A stretch of DNA of 29,413 nt from Pseudomonadota bacterium (GTDB lineage Bacteria > Pseudomonadota > Alphaproteobacteria > Rhizobiales > Rhizobiaceae): assembly GCA_023399635.1 (NCBI GenBank), contig JAEWOP010000212.1:1-29413 (forward strand), read 5' to 3'. Position 1 is the stretch's first letter; every line of letters begins with the position of its first letter. Made by a program: the position numbers and the translations under genes. Of the stretch, positions 15,646 to 24,465 are shown one piece after another. The notes below the pieces were generated by a model. That model did no database searches. It saw nothing but the letters and a program-made list of their open reading frames with translations, and had not been told where the DNA came from.

Positions 15646-16649
15646 CCCACCATCTCAAGGCGGAAATCCACTGTCATATCGAAGGGGCAGCGCCGCCGTC
15701 GCTGGCTTTCCAGCAGGCGGAGAAATATGGCGTCGATACCAGCGGCTTTCTCCGGGGCGGACGCTATCTGTGGGAAGATTTCTCCCAGTTTCTTGCCTGC
15801 TATGATCGCGTCGCGGGGCTCTTCAAAACCGAGAGCGATTACGCGCTGCTGACTGAAGCCTACCTTACCGAACTTGCTTCCGTAAATACGATCTACAGCG
15901 AGATCATCGTGTCCCCCGACCACGGCGACCGGATAGGACTCGGCGCCGACGCCTATCTCGCAGGCATCTCGGAAGGCATCAGGCGCGCCCGCGAGACAAC
16001 AGGGATCGAAACGCGCATCATCGTCACCGGGGAGCGGCATTTCGGCCCCGAAAGCGTGATCGCTGCCGCGGAGTATGCTGCCCGCAGCAATAATCCGTTG
16101 ATAACGGGCTTCAACATGGCCGGCGAGGAGCGGATGGGTCGTGTGTCCGACTATGCCCGCGCCTTCGACATCGCTCGCGATGCGGGCCTCGGTCTCACAA
16201 TTCATGCCGGTGAGGTCTGTGGCGCCTTCAGCGTGTCAGACGCGCTGGACCTCGTCCGCCCGTCACGCATCGGGCATGGGGTCAGAGCAATCGAAGATCG
16301 AGATGTCGTGGCGAGACTCGTCGAGCTTGGTACGGTTCTGGAAGTCTGTCCGGGTTCCAACATTGCGCTTGGGGTCTATCCAGATTTCGACCACCACCCT
16401 TTGCGGCAGCTCAAGGAGGCTGGCGTGCGAGTCTGTATCAACTCCGACGATCCGCCTTTCTTTCATACCTCTCTTGATCGCGAATACGAGTTTGCTTCTC
16501 AGCTCATGAGGTTCTCCGACGCCGAGATCAACGTAATGACGAGGACAGCAATAGAAGCAGCCTTCGTCGAAGAAGATGTTCGGGCACGCCTGCTCTCGCA
16601 GATTGACGGCGCTCACGTGCTTGACCAACCACAGGCAAAGGGCAGCTGA
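15642..16649 (+). CDS. add: Adenosine deaminase
   Basis: Deaminates (deoxy)adenosine to (deoxy)inosine, a zinc TIM-barrel amidohydrolase of 335 residues. Zinc and catalytic motifs are visible in order: HCHIEG (HxH), LTIHAGE (His and catalytic Glu), IGHG and NSDDPPFF (zinc Asp). The FHTSL after SDDPP resembles adenosine rather than adenine deaminases. Start choice: TTG 15642 overlaps the deoB stop as TTGA, has GGAG 6 nt upstream, and gives the expected short N-terminus before KAEIHCH. An in-frame ATG at 15630 lies deeper in deoB and lacks a ribosome binding site, though automated annotation may choose it. The product feeds PunA, encoded nearby. Confidence 0.93.
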   Translation: MTHHLKAEIHCHIEGAAPPSLAFQQAEKYGVDTSGFLRGGRYLWEDFSQFLACYDRVAGLFKTESDYALLTEAYLTELASVNTIYSEIIVSPDHGDRIGLGADAYLAGISEGIRRARETTGIETRIIVTGERHFGPESVIAAAEYAARSNNPLITGFNMAGEERMGRVSDYARAFDIARDAGLGLTIHAGEVCGAFSVSDALDLVRPSRIGHGVRAIEDRDVVARLVELGTVLEVCPGSNIALGVYPDFDHHPLRQLKEAGVRVCINSDDPPFFHTSLDREYEFASQLMRFSDAEINVMTRTAIEAAFVEEDVRARLLSQIDGAHVLDQPQAKGS

Positions 16650-16719
16650 GGGGTTGCGGTTTGCCGCACGTCCGATCAAGAAGAGAATACATCAACAGAC
16701 AGGGGAAGGCAGGTTGCTG

Positions 16720-17349
16720 ATGGACGGCGTCACAGTCATCAATCATCCGCTCGTGCAGCATAAGCTGACGATCATGCGCAAGAAGGAAACCTCGACGGCG
16801 GGTTTTCGGCGGCTGCTGCGCGAAATCTCCACCTTGCTCTGCTATGAGGTCACGCGCGATCTAGACCTGACGATGGAAACGATCGAGACGCCGCTTCAGC
16901 AGATCCAGTCTCCGGTTCTTGAAGGGAAGAAGCTGGTATTCGCCTCGATCCTTCGCGCGGGTAACGGCTTACTTGAAGGCATGCTGGAACTGGTGCCCTC
17001 GGCACGAGTGTCCCATATCGGCGTTTACCGGGACCATGACACGCTTCAGGCGGTTGAGTACTTCTTCAAGGCGCCGGAGGATATCGCCGAGCGGCTGATT
17101 ATCGTTGTCGATCCCATGCTGGCGACAGGCAATTCGGCAATCGCCGCGATCGACAAGTTGAAGGAGCGCGGCGCGCACAATATTCGCTTCCTGTGCCTGT
17201 TGGCGGCTCCCGAAGGCCTCGAAAGCTTCCGCAAGCACCATCCGGATGTGCCCGTCTATACTGCCTCGATCGACAGCCACCTGAATGAGCAGGGCTACAT
17301 CATGCCAGGGCTGGGCGACGCGGGCGACCGCATGTATGGCACGAAGTGA
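16720..17349 (+). CDS. upp: Uracil phosphoribosyltransferase
   Basis: Converts uracil and PRPP to UMP, recovering the base released from pyrimidine nucleosides. The 209-residue length is exactly the family norm. It shows SILRAGNGLLEGM (76-88), the PRPP loop VDPMLATGNSA (130-140), and the uracil-binding C-terminus YIMPGLGDAGDRMYGT. The start ATG 16720 follows GGGGAAGGCAGG; upstream in-frame Met codons would overlap add and are rejected. The 70-nt gap after add holds no terminator, so it is likely the third gene of deoB-add-upp. It ends 36 nt from the convergent deoA stop, with no terminator seen between them. Confidence 0.97.
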   Translation: MDGVTVINHPLVQHKLTIMRKKETSTAGFRRLLREISTLLCYEVTRDLDLTMETIETPLQQIQSPVLEGKKLVFASILRAGNGLLEGMLELVPSARVSHIGVYRDHDTLQAVEYFFKAPEDIAERLIIVVDPMLATGNSAIAAIDKLKERGAHNIRFLCLLAAPEGLESFRKHHPDVPVYTASIDSHLNEQGYIMPGLGDAGDRMYGTK

Positions 17350-17385
17350 CGGAAACCGAGAAGCTCTGCCGTTGATTGCCCGACC

Positions 17386-18696
17386 TTACGCGATGCGTTT
17401 GACAACCACCGGGGCAGAAGCCGGAGGTTGCTGCGCTATCGTGAAGCAGCCGCGGACCATCGCGGCAATCCGCTCTCCCTGCTCTTGATCTGCCGCATGC
17501 ACGAAGGCAAGGGGTTGTCCCTTCGTCACCTGGCGACCCAGCGGCAGGATCCGATCAATCCCCACGGCATGGTCGATGCCGTCCTGTGGCCGCTTCCGGC
17601 CACCGCCAAGCTCCACCACAGCAAATCCTAGATCCCGAGTGGCGCAAGCTGCGAGCCAACCGCTGGCCGCGGCTGGGACCGGCACGATGATGTCGGCCTT
17701 TCGAAGATATCTATCCGGGCGATCCGTGAAGTCCTTTGGCCCGCCCAGCAGGGCAACCATACGAGCAAAGATCTCCAAGGCGCGTCCACTGTCCAGCGCC
17801 TCCCCCGCGCGCCGAGCCGCCGCCTCCGGTTCAGGCGCAACACCTGCTTGCATCAGCATCTCCGCCGCAAGCGCCATCACCACCTGATGAAGACGGGTGC
17901 CGTTCTTTTTCCCGCCAAGAAATTCGAGGCAATTGCTGACCTCCAGCGCATTCCCTGCCGCATCTGCCAACGGCTCGTTCATGTCTGTCAGGAGTGCCGT
18001 TGTGCGTGTGCCAGCTCCGTTGGCGACGTCAACCAGCGAGCGCGCCAGTGTTTCCGCCTCCTCCATGCTTTGCATAAAGGCGCCATTGCCAACCTTGACA
18101 TCCAAGACAAGAGTTTGGAGCCCCGCGGCAAGTTTCTTGGACAGGATGGAGGCTGTGATCAGTGGCACGGATTCAACCGTCGCGGTTACGTCACGAATGG
18201 CATAAAGCCGCCGGTCTGCCGGCGCCAGATCTCCGGTCTGCCCTATGATGGCGCAGCCGGCCTCGGTCACGACCCGGCGGAGAAGCTCCGGGTCTGGCAT
18301 GACGTTGTAGCCAGGAATCGACTGCAACTTGTCAAGCGTGCCACCGGTATGGCCAAGACCGCGACCGGATATCATTGGCACAGCAAGGCCGCAGGCTGCT
18401 GCAATCGGCGCCAGCATGAGCGAGACATTATCGCCGACTCCACCGGTCGAGTGCTTGTCGGCGATGGGACGTGTCGTGCCAGGCCACGCCATGACGTCGC
18501 CGCTGTCACGCATCGCCAGCGTTAGCGCCACGATCTCGTCGCGCGACATGCCTCGAAAGAAGACCGCCATGGCGAATGCGGCAGCCTGGCCCTCCGTGAT
18601 CTCGTTGCTGGTCAGCCCACGAATGAAGGCTGCAATCTCATCCTTCGAAAGAGCCAAACCGTCACGTTTTCGACGGATGATCTCCTGCGGGATCAT
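17386..18696 (-). CDS. deoA: Thymidine phosphorylase DeoA
   Basis: Phosphorolyses thymidine and deoxyuridine to free base and deoxyribose-1-phosphate. A 436-residue protein of the nucleoside phosphorylase-II family with an alpha domain (about 1-65), a phosphate-binding KHSTGGVGDN (81-90), and the family signature SGRGLGHTGGTLDKLQS (110-126). The C-terminal domain ends near residue 436, as in E. coli DeoA (440). ATG 18696 lies 5 nt after the deoC stop with GAGGG upstream; an in-frame TTG at 18705 overlaps that stop and is less likely. It is the last gene of the minus-strand operon and converges on upp. Confidence 0.95.
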   Translation of the reverse strand: MIPQEIIRRKRDGLALSKDEIAAFIRGLTSNEITEGQAAAFAMAVFFRGMSRDEIVALTLAMRDSGDVMAWPGTTRPIADKHSTGGVGDNVSLMLAPIAAACGLAVPMISGRGLGHTGGTLDKLQSIPGYNVMPDPELLRRVVTEAGCAIIGQTGDLAPADRRLYAIRDVTATVESVPLITASILSKKLAAGLQTLVLDVKVGNGAFMQSMEEAETLARSLVDVANGAGTRTTALLTDMNEPLADAAGNALEVSNCLEFLGGKKNGTRLHQVVMALAAEMLMQAGVAPEPEAAARRAGEALDSGRALEIFARMVALLGGPKDFTDRPDRYLRKADIIVPVPAAASGWLAACATRDLGFAVVELGGGRKRPQDGIDHAVGIDRILPLGRQVTKGQPLAFVHAADQEQGERIAAMVRGCFTIAQQPPASAPVVVKRIA

Positions 18697-18701
18697 CGCC
18701 C

Positions 18702-19472
18702 TCAATACCCCGTTGCCGCGCGTTGGGAGGGCTGACCGCTGAGGACTGCGATGATGTCATCGAGCAGACTGGATGCGCCAAAGCGGAAGGTGGAAGGAAT
18801 GATCCAGTCTGGCCCCATGATGGTTTCCGCCAGCCGCAAGTAGAGGTCGGCATCCGCCACGGTGCTGATTCCGCCGGCCGGTTTAAACCCTACCGTCCTC
18901 TTGGACTCGCGGATTGCGCGCAGCATGATGTCGGCCGCCTCCAGCGTTGCATTGACCGCAACCTTGCCCGTCGAGGTCTTGATGAAGTCGGCGCCGGCAT
19001 CGATTGCCAGTTGGGAGGCGCGGCGAATGTGGGTGCTGTCTCTCAGTTCCCCGGATTCGATGATAACTTTCAGACAAGTTCCGTTGCAGGCTTGGCGCAC
19101 CTCCGTCACCATGTTCGTGACCGCCGCCTCGTCCCCGGCGAGGAAAGCCTTGTAGGGGATGACCAGGTCGATCTCGTTTGCGCCGTCCTCTATCGCTTGA
19201 CGGGTCTCCGCGCTCACTGCTGCAACCGGGAGGTCTCCGGACGGAAAGTTGACTACTGTCGCTATCCGGATGGTGCTCCCTTCCCCCAGGATACCCCGAG
19301 CCTGCCGCACGAAGCGCGGCCAGATACAGACTGCAGCAGCAGATCCGTAAGGTGTGGCGGCCCGCCGGCAAAGAGCCTCGATTGCGCTGGCATCGCAATC
19401 CTCGCGCAAATTGGTGAGATCTAGCAGCGAGAGCGCGAGGCTTGCCGCCTCCCGGGGAGTGTTGATCTCCAT
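18702..19472 (-). CDS. deoC: Deoxyribose-phosphate aldolase DeoC
   Basis: Cleaves 2-deoxyribose-5-phosphate to glyceraldehyde-3-phosphate and acetaldehyde, the exit to central metabolism for deoxynucleosides. The 256-residue class I aldolase shows the Schiff-base Lys165 in DFIKTSTGK (162-170), the activating Lys197 in GFKPAGGI, and Asp102 in NEIDLVIPY. ATG 19472 is set by a perfect AGGAGG 8 nt upstream; a longer frame to 19529 is rejected. It follows punA after 117 nt with a hairpin in between, and precedes deoA by 5 nt. The acetaldehyde product needs a dehydrogenase not found in this window. Confidence 0.96.
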   Translation of the reverse strand: MEINTPREAASLALSLLDLTNLREDCDASAIEALCRRAATPYGSAAAVCIWPRFVRQARGILGEGSTIRIATVVNFPSGDLPVAAVSAETRQAIEDGANEIDLVIPYKAFLAGDEAAVTNMVTEVRQACNGTCLKVIIESGELRDSTHIRRASQLAIDAGADFIKTSTGKVAVNATLEAADIMLRAIRESKRTVGFKPAGGISTVADADLYLRLAETIMGPDWIIPSTFRFGASSLLDDIIAVLSGQPSQRAATGY

Positions 19473-19533
19473 GGCCGATGCCTCCTGTTTGACTGAGCCC
19501 ATATTCATTGTCGAAGCGTCAACACGCAAGCCA

Positions 19534-19551
19534 GCCGGTACCAGAACCGGC
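19534..19551 (-). other. Hairpin between punA and deoC
   Basis: GCCGGT (19534-19539), 6 nt, ACCGGC (19546-19551) is a perfect inverted repeat in the 117-nt punA-deoC spacer. No T-run follows it on the minus strand. It may tune deoCA relative to the transporter and cdd-punA genes. It shares the ACCGG pentamer with the palindrome before deoB, but with a different spacer and polarity, so a common regulator is not claimed. Confidence 0.35.
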
Positions 19552-19589
19552 CACCGAAGATCCCACTAGGAAGCGCACCTTTGTTTTGC

Positions 19590-20387
19590 CTAGGGTTTTT
19601 CTGAAAGCATTTCCTGAAGAATGGCTGCCAAGCGCCGACCGCCGACGGGAGCCATATCCTTCGTTTCCGCGTGACTTAGCTCGGCGCCCGTCATCCCGGC
19701 GCCGTAGTTGGTGATGACGGAGGCCGCGGCGACCCGCAGTCCGAAATAGCGCGCCAGGATAACCTCGGGCACGGTCGACATCCCGACAGCGTCTGCCCCC
19801 AGTGTTCGCGCCATGCGAATCTCCGCCGGCGTCTCAAAGCTCGGGCCGGAGAACCACATGTAGACGCCGGAGAACAGAGGGATCCCGCTTCGGATCGCGG
19901 CATTGCGCATGTCGAGGGACAGTCCGGCGTCATAAGCGCTCGTCATGCCAACGAAGCGGGCGTCACCCTCCTCACCAATCAGCGGGTTCATTCCCGAGTA
20001 GTTGATATGATCGGTGATCTGCATCACGGATCCTGGCGGCATATCTTCACGGACCGAGCCTGCCGAGTTCGTCAGGATCAGTGACTGGACGCCAAGTCCC
20101 TTCAGCACCTCGATCGGAAAGCGCATCGCCTTGGCATTGCCGTTCTCGTAATAGTGCGCCCGTCCGGACAGCATGATCACCGGCTCACGACCGAGATGCC
20201 CGGCCACCAATTCGCCTGCATGCCCTGTGACGCCGCTGACGGGGAAACCGGGAAGCTCACGATATGGGATGCGTATCTCGTCGGTGATATTCTCGACCAG
20301 TGTCCCGAGGCCCGAGCCAAGGACAACGGCGCAACGCGGCATCATTCCATTCAGCCGGTCGACAAGCAGGTCCGCAACATCCTTCAT
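19590..20387 (-). CDS. punA: Purine nucleoside phosphorylase (trimeric, PNP class I)
   Basis: Phosphorolyses inosine, guanosine and their deoxy forms to base and pentose-1-phosphate. The 265-residue protein has the phosphate-loop VLGSGLG (22-28), SGRAHYYENG, and the family region TNSAGSVREDMPPGSVMQITDHINYSG. Late substrate-binding motifs are GPSFETPAEIRM and SVITNYGAGM. These are typical of the trimeric PunA/XapA group rather than hexameric DeoD. ATG 20387 overlaps the cdd stop as ATGA, so the two are probably translationally coupled. Specificity between PunA (6-oxopurines) and xanthosine-active XapA cannot be fixed from sequence alone. It receives inosine produced by Add. Confidence 0.93.
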   Translation of the reverse strand: MKDVADLLVDRLNGMMPRCAVVLGSGLGTLVENITDEIRIPYRELPGFPVSGVTGHAGELVAGHLGREPVIMLSGRAHYYENGNAKAMRFPIEVLKGLGVQSLILTNSAGSVREDMPPGSVMQITDHINYSGMNPLIGEEGDARFVGMTSAYDAGLSLDMRNAAIRSGIPLFSGVYMWFSGPSFETPAEIRMARTLGADAVGMSTVPEVILARYFGLRVAAASVITNYGAGMTGAELSHAETKDMAPVGGRRLAAILQEMLSEKP

Positions 20388-20776
20388 CCGATGACGTCCG
20401 TCTCGAACGCGTAGGGAAGAAGCTCTGCCATGGTGACCGTCTTCTGAACGCCTTGATCGTCACACAGGTAGATACGCGTTTCGGCAGAAGCAAACTCGGC
20501 GATCTTCTGCCGGCAGCCGCCACAGGGCGTGCAGAGCGGCAATTTCTCCGCGATCACTGCCAGTTCCTTGATCCGCCGGCCGCCGCCCATGACCATGGCC
20601 CCGATGGCTGTGGGTTCCGCGCACCAACCCTGCGGGAAGGACAGATTCTCGATGTTGGCACCGACATAGACCTTTCCGTCATCGGCACGGATTGCAGCAC
20701 CGACAGGAAACTTCGAATATGGCGCATGGGCCTTGCCCATCGCTTCGCGTGCGGCTTCAAACAAATCGTGCGACAT
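20384..20776 (-). CDS. cdd: Cytidine deaminase
   Basis: Converts (deoxy)cytidine to (deoxy)uridine, feeding phosphorolysis and Upp. It is a 130-residue protein of the small tetrameric type. The zinc ligands and acid are visible: CAEPTAIG (Cys52, catalytic Glu54) and PCGGCRQ (Cys85, Cys88). NIENLSFPQGWCAE matches the nucleoside-binding region. The start ATG 20776 lies 5 nt after the second permease gene, with only a weak GA-rich site, so translation probably depends on the upstream gene. It overlaps punA by 4 nt. This position, directly behind the transporter genes, strongly supports a nucleoside cargo for the transporter. Confidence 0.96.
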   Translation of the reverse strand: MSHDLFEAAREAMGKAHAPYSKFPVGAAIRADDGKVYVGANIENLSFPQGWCAEPTAIGAMVMGGGRRIKELAVIAEKLPLCTPCGGCRQKIAEFASAETRIYLCDDQGVQKTVTMAELLPYAFETDVIG

Positions 20777-20781
20777 CTAGA

Positions 20782-21753
20782 TCAGCGCTCCTTCACATAG
20801 GGTACACCGCCGGCCTTCGGCGCGCGGGCGACCCCGATAAAGCCGGCGAGTAGCACGCAAGTAAGGATGTAAGGCAGTGCCTGGAAAATCTGCACCGGCA
20901 CCTCGCCGATCAACGGCACGGACTTTCCCTGCATGAAGTTCGCAACCGCATCCAGGAAGCCAAACAGAAGACATGCCAGCATGACCGGAACCGGGCGCCA
21001 TTTGGCGAAGATGAGAGCGGCAAGGGCAATATAGCCCTTTCCTGCAGACATGTTGTTGATGAAGGCGGCGGACTGGGCGATGGCCAGATAGGTACCGGCA
21101 AATCCACAAAGGAAACCTGCCACGATGACTGCACGAAAGCGCATCCAGGCAACGGAGATGCCGGCTGTATCAACCGCGCCAGGGTTCTCACCCACGGCGC
21201 GCAGCCGGAGGCCGAAGCGGGTGCGAAACAGCACCCACCACGCTAGCGGAACCGCGGCGAAAGCCATGTAGGTGAGGATATTGTTGCCGGACAGGACGTT
21301 GGCATAGAGCGGCCCGATGATCGGGACCTCTCTCATGGCATCAGCGCCCGGGAGAATGATCGGAGAGAAGCGCCCCTCCCCCGACACCTGGGGGGTGCGG
21401 CCGCCTTGGCCGAACCAGGCTTGGCCAAGAACGACCGTCAGCCCAATGGCGACGAAGTTGAGCGCCACCCCGGAAACAATCTGGTTGCCTCGGTTGGTGA
21501 TGGAGGCAAAACCATGCACCAGTGAAAAGGCTATCGATACACCGATGCCTGCCAGCAATCCCAACCACGCAGAGCCGGTGATGTAGGCAGCGACGGCCGA
21601 AGCAAAGGCAGCAGCCAACATCTTGCCCTCAAGCCCGATGTCGAAGATGCCCGCACGTTCGGAAAACAAACCCGCAAGAGCAGTAAAGAGCAGCGGGATC
21701 GATAAACGAATTGTTGAGCCGAGGATGCTGACGAAGATATCGAAATAATCCAT
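20782..21753 (-). CDS. Nucleoside ABC transporter permease 2
   Basis: A 323-residue inner-membrane permease of the BPD_transp_2 (branched-chain amino acid/ribose type) family, with about eight to ten hydrophobic segments. The motif SERAGIFDIGLEGKMLAAAFAS (two parts, residues about 31-52) and AVGENPGAVDTAGISVAWMR, the probable ATPase-contact loop, mark the NupQ/RnsD-like subunit of nucleoside importers. ATG 21753 follows a strong GAGGAGGGG and lies 10 nt after the first permease gene; a longer frame to 21834 would overlap that gene and is rejected. It pairs with permease 1 and the double ATPase. No key segment is missing. Confidence 0.92.
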   Translation of the reverse strand: MDYFDIFVSILGSTIRLSIPLLFTALAGLFSERAGIFDIGLEGKMLAAAFASAVAAYITGSAWLGLLAGIGVSIAFSLVHGFASITNRGNQIVSGVALNFVAIGLTVVLGQAWFGQGGRTPQVSGEGRFSPIILPGADAMREVPIIGPLYANVLSGNNILTYMAFAAVPLAWWVLFRTRFGLRLRAVGENPGAVDTAGISVAWMRFRAVIVAGFLCGFAGTYLAIAQSAAFINNMSAGKGYIALAALIFAKWRPVPVMLACLLFGFLDAVANFMQGKSVPLIGEVPVQIFQALPYILTCVLLAGFIGVARAPKAGGVPYVKER

Positions 21754-21763
21754 CCACCCCTCC

Positions 21764-22867
21764 TCAGGCTCTGCCGAACTGTTGGTAGACACGGACGATC
21801 GCCGGGCGCAGCATGTATTCCAAGGCGCCGGCAAACAGGATCACCAGACCCTGGATCACAACGATCATATCGCGCGTGATGGTAGGCATCTCGAAGGAAA
21901 GGTCCGCGCCTCCCTGATAAAGGATACCGAAGAGAAACGCGGCGAGAATGATGCCGACGGGATGACTTCGACCCATCAGCGACACTGCAATGCCGACGAA
22001 GCCGGCGCCGGCGACGAATTCCACCTGTAAACGGGCGGCAGCGCCATTTACCGCATTCAGCGCCATCATGCCGGCAAGTGCGCCGGAGATCAGCATGGCG
22101 ATGATCACGGTGCGGACATAGGGCACGCCTGCATAGATTGCCGCCGAAGGGCTTATTCCGAGCGTGCGCATCTCGTAGCCGAGCTTGGTGCGCCAGATCA
22201 GCAGCCAGACGAGGTAGCACATCACGAGCGCGATCAGGAACGAGACGTTGAAAGGCGCCGGGCCCAGCTTCAGCCCGAACAGGGACATCAGCCAGTCGAG
22301 TTTCGGCAATTGGCCACCGGGAAGGAAGGTTCGGGTTTCCGGTGCCATCTTGCCAGGCACGATGAACACGTTGACCAGAAGATAGACCATCAGCGCCGCG
22401 CCGATGAAGTTGAACATGATCGTGGTAATGACGATGTGGCTGCCGCGCTTGGCCTGCAGCCAGGCAGGAATGAAGGCCCAGGCCGCGCCAAAGACTGCAG
22501 CACCGGCGATCGCAAATGGCATGGTCACATACCAGGGCACGTAGTGATCCAGCGCCAGGGCCGCGAGTGCTGCGCCGAGGCCACCGACATAGGCTTGACC
22601 TTCCGACCCGATGTTGAAGAGACCGGCATGGAAGGCAACTGCCACTGATAATCCGGTGAAGATGAAGCTCGTTGTATAAAACAATGTAAAGCCGATGGCG
22701 TCGCCACGGCCGAGGGAGCCCTGGACGAGGAACTTCAACGCCTGGAACGGGCTTTCGCCAATCCACCAGACAACGAGCCCGGAGAAAAAGAAGGCAAGCA
22801 GGAGGTTGAGGAGCGGGATCAGGCCATAGCTGATCCAGTTCGGCAGAGGCACGGATGCAGTTGTCAT
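21764..22867 (-). CDS. Nucleoside ABC transporter permease 1
   Basis: A 367-residue inner-membrane permease of the same BPD_transp_2 family. The motif AFHAGLFNIGSEGQAYVGGL (about 78-97) parallels the SERAGIFDIGLEG of the partner permease, and RTLGISPSAAIYAGVPYVRT is the probable coupling loop to the ATPase. About nine to ten membrane helices can be counted. It corresponds to the NupP/RnsC-like subunit. The start ATG 22867 is 7 nt after the ATPase stop, in the order ATPase-permease-permease typical of BMP-type nucleoside systems. The pair of different permeases suggests a heterodimeric channel. Confidence 0.92.
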   Translation of the reverse strand: MTTASVPLPNWISYGLIPLLNLLLAFFFSGLVVWWIGESPFQALKFLVQGSLGRGDAIGFTLFYTTSFIFTGLSVAVAFHAGLFNIGSEGQAYVGGLGAALAALALDHYVPWYVTMPFAIAGAAVFGAAWAFIPAWLQAKRGSHIVITTIMFNFIGAALMVYLLVNVFIVPGKMAPETRTFLPGGQLPKLDWLMSLFGLKLGPAPFNVSFLIALVMCYLVWLLIWRTKLGYEMRTLGISPSAAIYAGVPYVRTVIIAMLISGALAGMMALNAVNGAAARLQVEFVAGAGFVGIAVSLMGRSHPVGIILAAFLFGILYQGGADLSFEMPTITRDMIVVIQGLVILFAGALEYMLRPAIVRVYQQFGRA

Positions 22868-22874
22868 AAGCGCC

Positions 22875-24422
22875 TCACGCTGCGATCCCGGCCATCATCA
22901 GGCCGAGGGTCTGTTCACCAGCATCACTCGTCTTTTCGCCGACGATCTTGCCGGCAAACATCACCAAGATGCGATCGGAAAGGGAGCGGATCTCGTCCAG
23001 CTCGACCGAGACGAGGAGGACGGCCTTGCCGGCATCACGTGTTTCAATGATGCGGCGGTGAATGAATTCGATAGCACCGACATCGACGCCGCGGGTCGGC
23101 TGGCCGACGATGAGAAGCTTCGGATCGCGCTCGATCTCGCGTGCGACGACGATCTTCTGCTGGTTGCCACCTGAAAAATTGGCCGTCTTCAGCCGCGGGT
23201 TCGGCGGACGGATGTCATACTTGCCGATCTTGTCCTCAGCATCCCTGCGGATCGCATCGAGGTCAAGAAAAGCACCCCGCCCATATTTCGGATCCCGATG
23301 ATAGCCAAGGATGGAGTTCTCGTATTCCTCGAACTTCAGGACCAGTCCCATGTGGTGACGGTCCTCAGGAATGTGTGCCAGTCCCAGATCGCGGCGGCGC
23401 GCTGCATCCAGCCCTGCCACCGGCTGCCCGTCGATGAATATCTCGCCGGAGAACGGCTTGCGGATGCCGGCAATCGCCTCCAGAAGCTCCGACTGCCCAT
23501 TACCAGCAACCCCTGCGATGCCCACAATCTCGCCGGCCCTGACATCGAAGGAAACGTTATCCACCATGGTGACACCGCGGCTGTCTTTCACCGTCAGGTT
23601 TCTCACCGACAGCATAACCGAACCAGGCGTCGCATTCCCTTTGTCAACATGCAGCAAGACGCGGCGTCCGACCATCAGCTCAGCCAGTTCCTCCACCGTC
23701 GTCTTCGCCGTTACCCGCGTGGCCACCATCTCTCCCCGCCGCATGACAGAGACATCATCGGTGATCGCCATGATCTCGCGCAGCTTGTGGGTGATCAACA
23801 TGATCGTCTTGCCTTGCTCGCGCAGCACCCGCAGGACGTTGAACAGGTGGTCGGCTTCGGCCGGCGTGAGCACCCCAGTCGGTTCATCGAGGATCAGAAT
23901 ATCAGCGCCACGGTAAAGCGCCTTGAGGATTTCCACGCGCTGCTGGGCCCCGACCGGCAGCTCCTCGACAATAGCGTCGAGATCGACTTCGAGACCGTAA
24001 TCCTTTTGAAGCCGGGTCAGCTCTTCCCGTGCGCGCGTTGCATCGCGCCCTAGCAACGCGCCTCCCTCGACGCCAAGGATGATGTTTTCCAGAACCGTGA
24101 AGTTCTCCACCAGCATGAAGTGCTGGTGGACCATGCCTATGCCGGCAGCAATGGCAGCCTGGCTATCGCGGATGCTCAACACCTTGCCATTGATACGTAT
24201 CTGGCCCTGATCAGCTTGGTAGAAGCCGTAGATGATCGACATCAGCGTCGACTTCCCGGCTCCGTTTTCACCGATGATGCCGTGGATCGTGCCCTTGGCG
24301 ACCGTGAGGTTGATGTTCTTATTGGCATGAACCGGCCCGAACTTCTTGTCGATCCCGACAAGCTCAATAGCCGGTACTGCTGAAGGGTCGAGGCTCAAGC
24401 GTCCGCCTTTCAATTCGGGCAT
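22875..24422 (-). CDS. Nucleoside ABC transporter ATP-binding protein (double ABC)
   Basis: A 515-residue protein with two fused nucleotide-binding domains, as in ribose/nucleoside importers. Domain 1 has Walker A GENGAGKST (51-59), a Q-loop region MVHQHFMLVENFTV, and Walker B ILILDEPTGVLTPAE; its signature is LPVGAQQRVEI. Domain 2 has a degenerate P-loop GVAGNGQSE, signature FSGGNQQKIV and LLIVGQPTRGVD, where Glu after Walker B is Gln. One active and one weak site is normal for this family. No good ribosome binding site precedes ATG 24422; a strong hairpin lies just before it. Located between the binding protein and the permeases. Confidence 0.94.
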   Translation of the reverse strand: MPELKGGRLSLDPSAVPAIELVGIDKKFGPVHANKNINLTVAKGTIHGIIGENGAGKSTLMSIIYGFYQADQGQIRINGKVLSIRDSQAAIAAGIGMVHQHFMLVENFTVLENIILGVEGGALLGRDATRAREELTRLQKDYGLEVDLDAIVEELPVGAQQRVEILKALYRGADILILDEPTGVLTPAEADHLFNVLRVLREQGKTIMLITHKLREIMAITDDVSVMRRGEMVATRVTAKTTVEELAELMVGRRVLLHVDKGNATPGSVMLSVRNLTVKDSRGVTMVDNVSFDVRAGEIVGIAGVAGNGQSELLEAIAGIRKPFSGEIFIDGQPVAGLDAARRRDLGLAHIPEDRHHMGLVLKFEEYENSILGYHRDPKYGRGAFLDLDAIRRDAEDKIGKYDIRPPNPRLKTANFSGGNQQKIVVAREIERDPKLLIVGQPTRGVDVGAIEFIHRRIIETRDAGKAVLLVSVELDEIRSLSDRILVMFAGKIVGEKTSDAGEQTLGLMMAGIAA

Positions 24423-24427
24423 GGAAA

Positions 24428-24457
24428 GGGCGCATGCAGAAATCTCCGCATGCGCCC
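24428..24457 (-). other. Intercistronic hairpin between binding protein and ATPase genes
   Basis: GGGCGCATGC (24428-24437) and GCATGCGCCC (24448-24457) form a perfect 10-bp GC-rich stem with a 10-nt loop, starting 8 nt after the binding-protein stop. Only a short T-rich stretch follows. Such hairpins commonly protect the abundant periplasmic binding-protein mRNA and lower expression of downstream transporter genes. The loop contains GGAG. Confidence 0.65.
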
Positions 24458-24465
24458 GTTGTGTC

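Noticed and set aside
21531..22766. 411-residue minus-strand frame overlapping both permeases
   Set aside because: It is an out-of-frame reading of the two permease genes, rich in Arg, Cys and His and without membrane segments.
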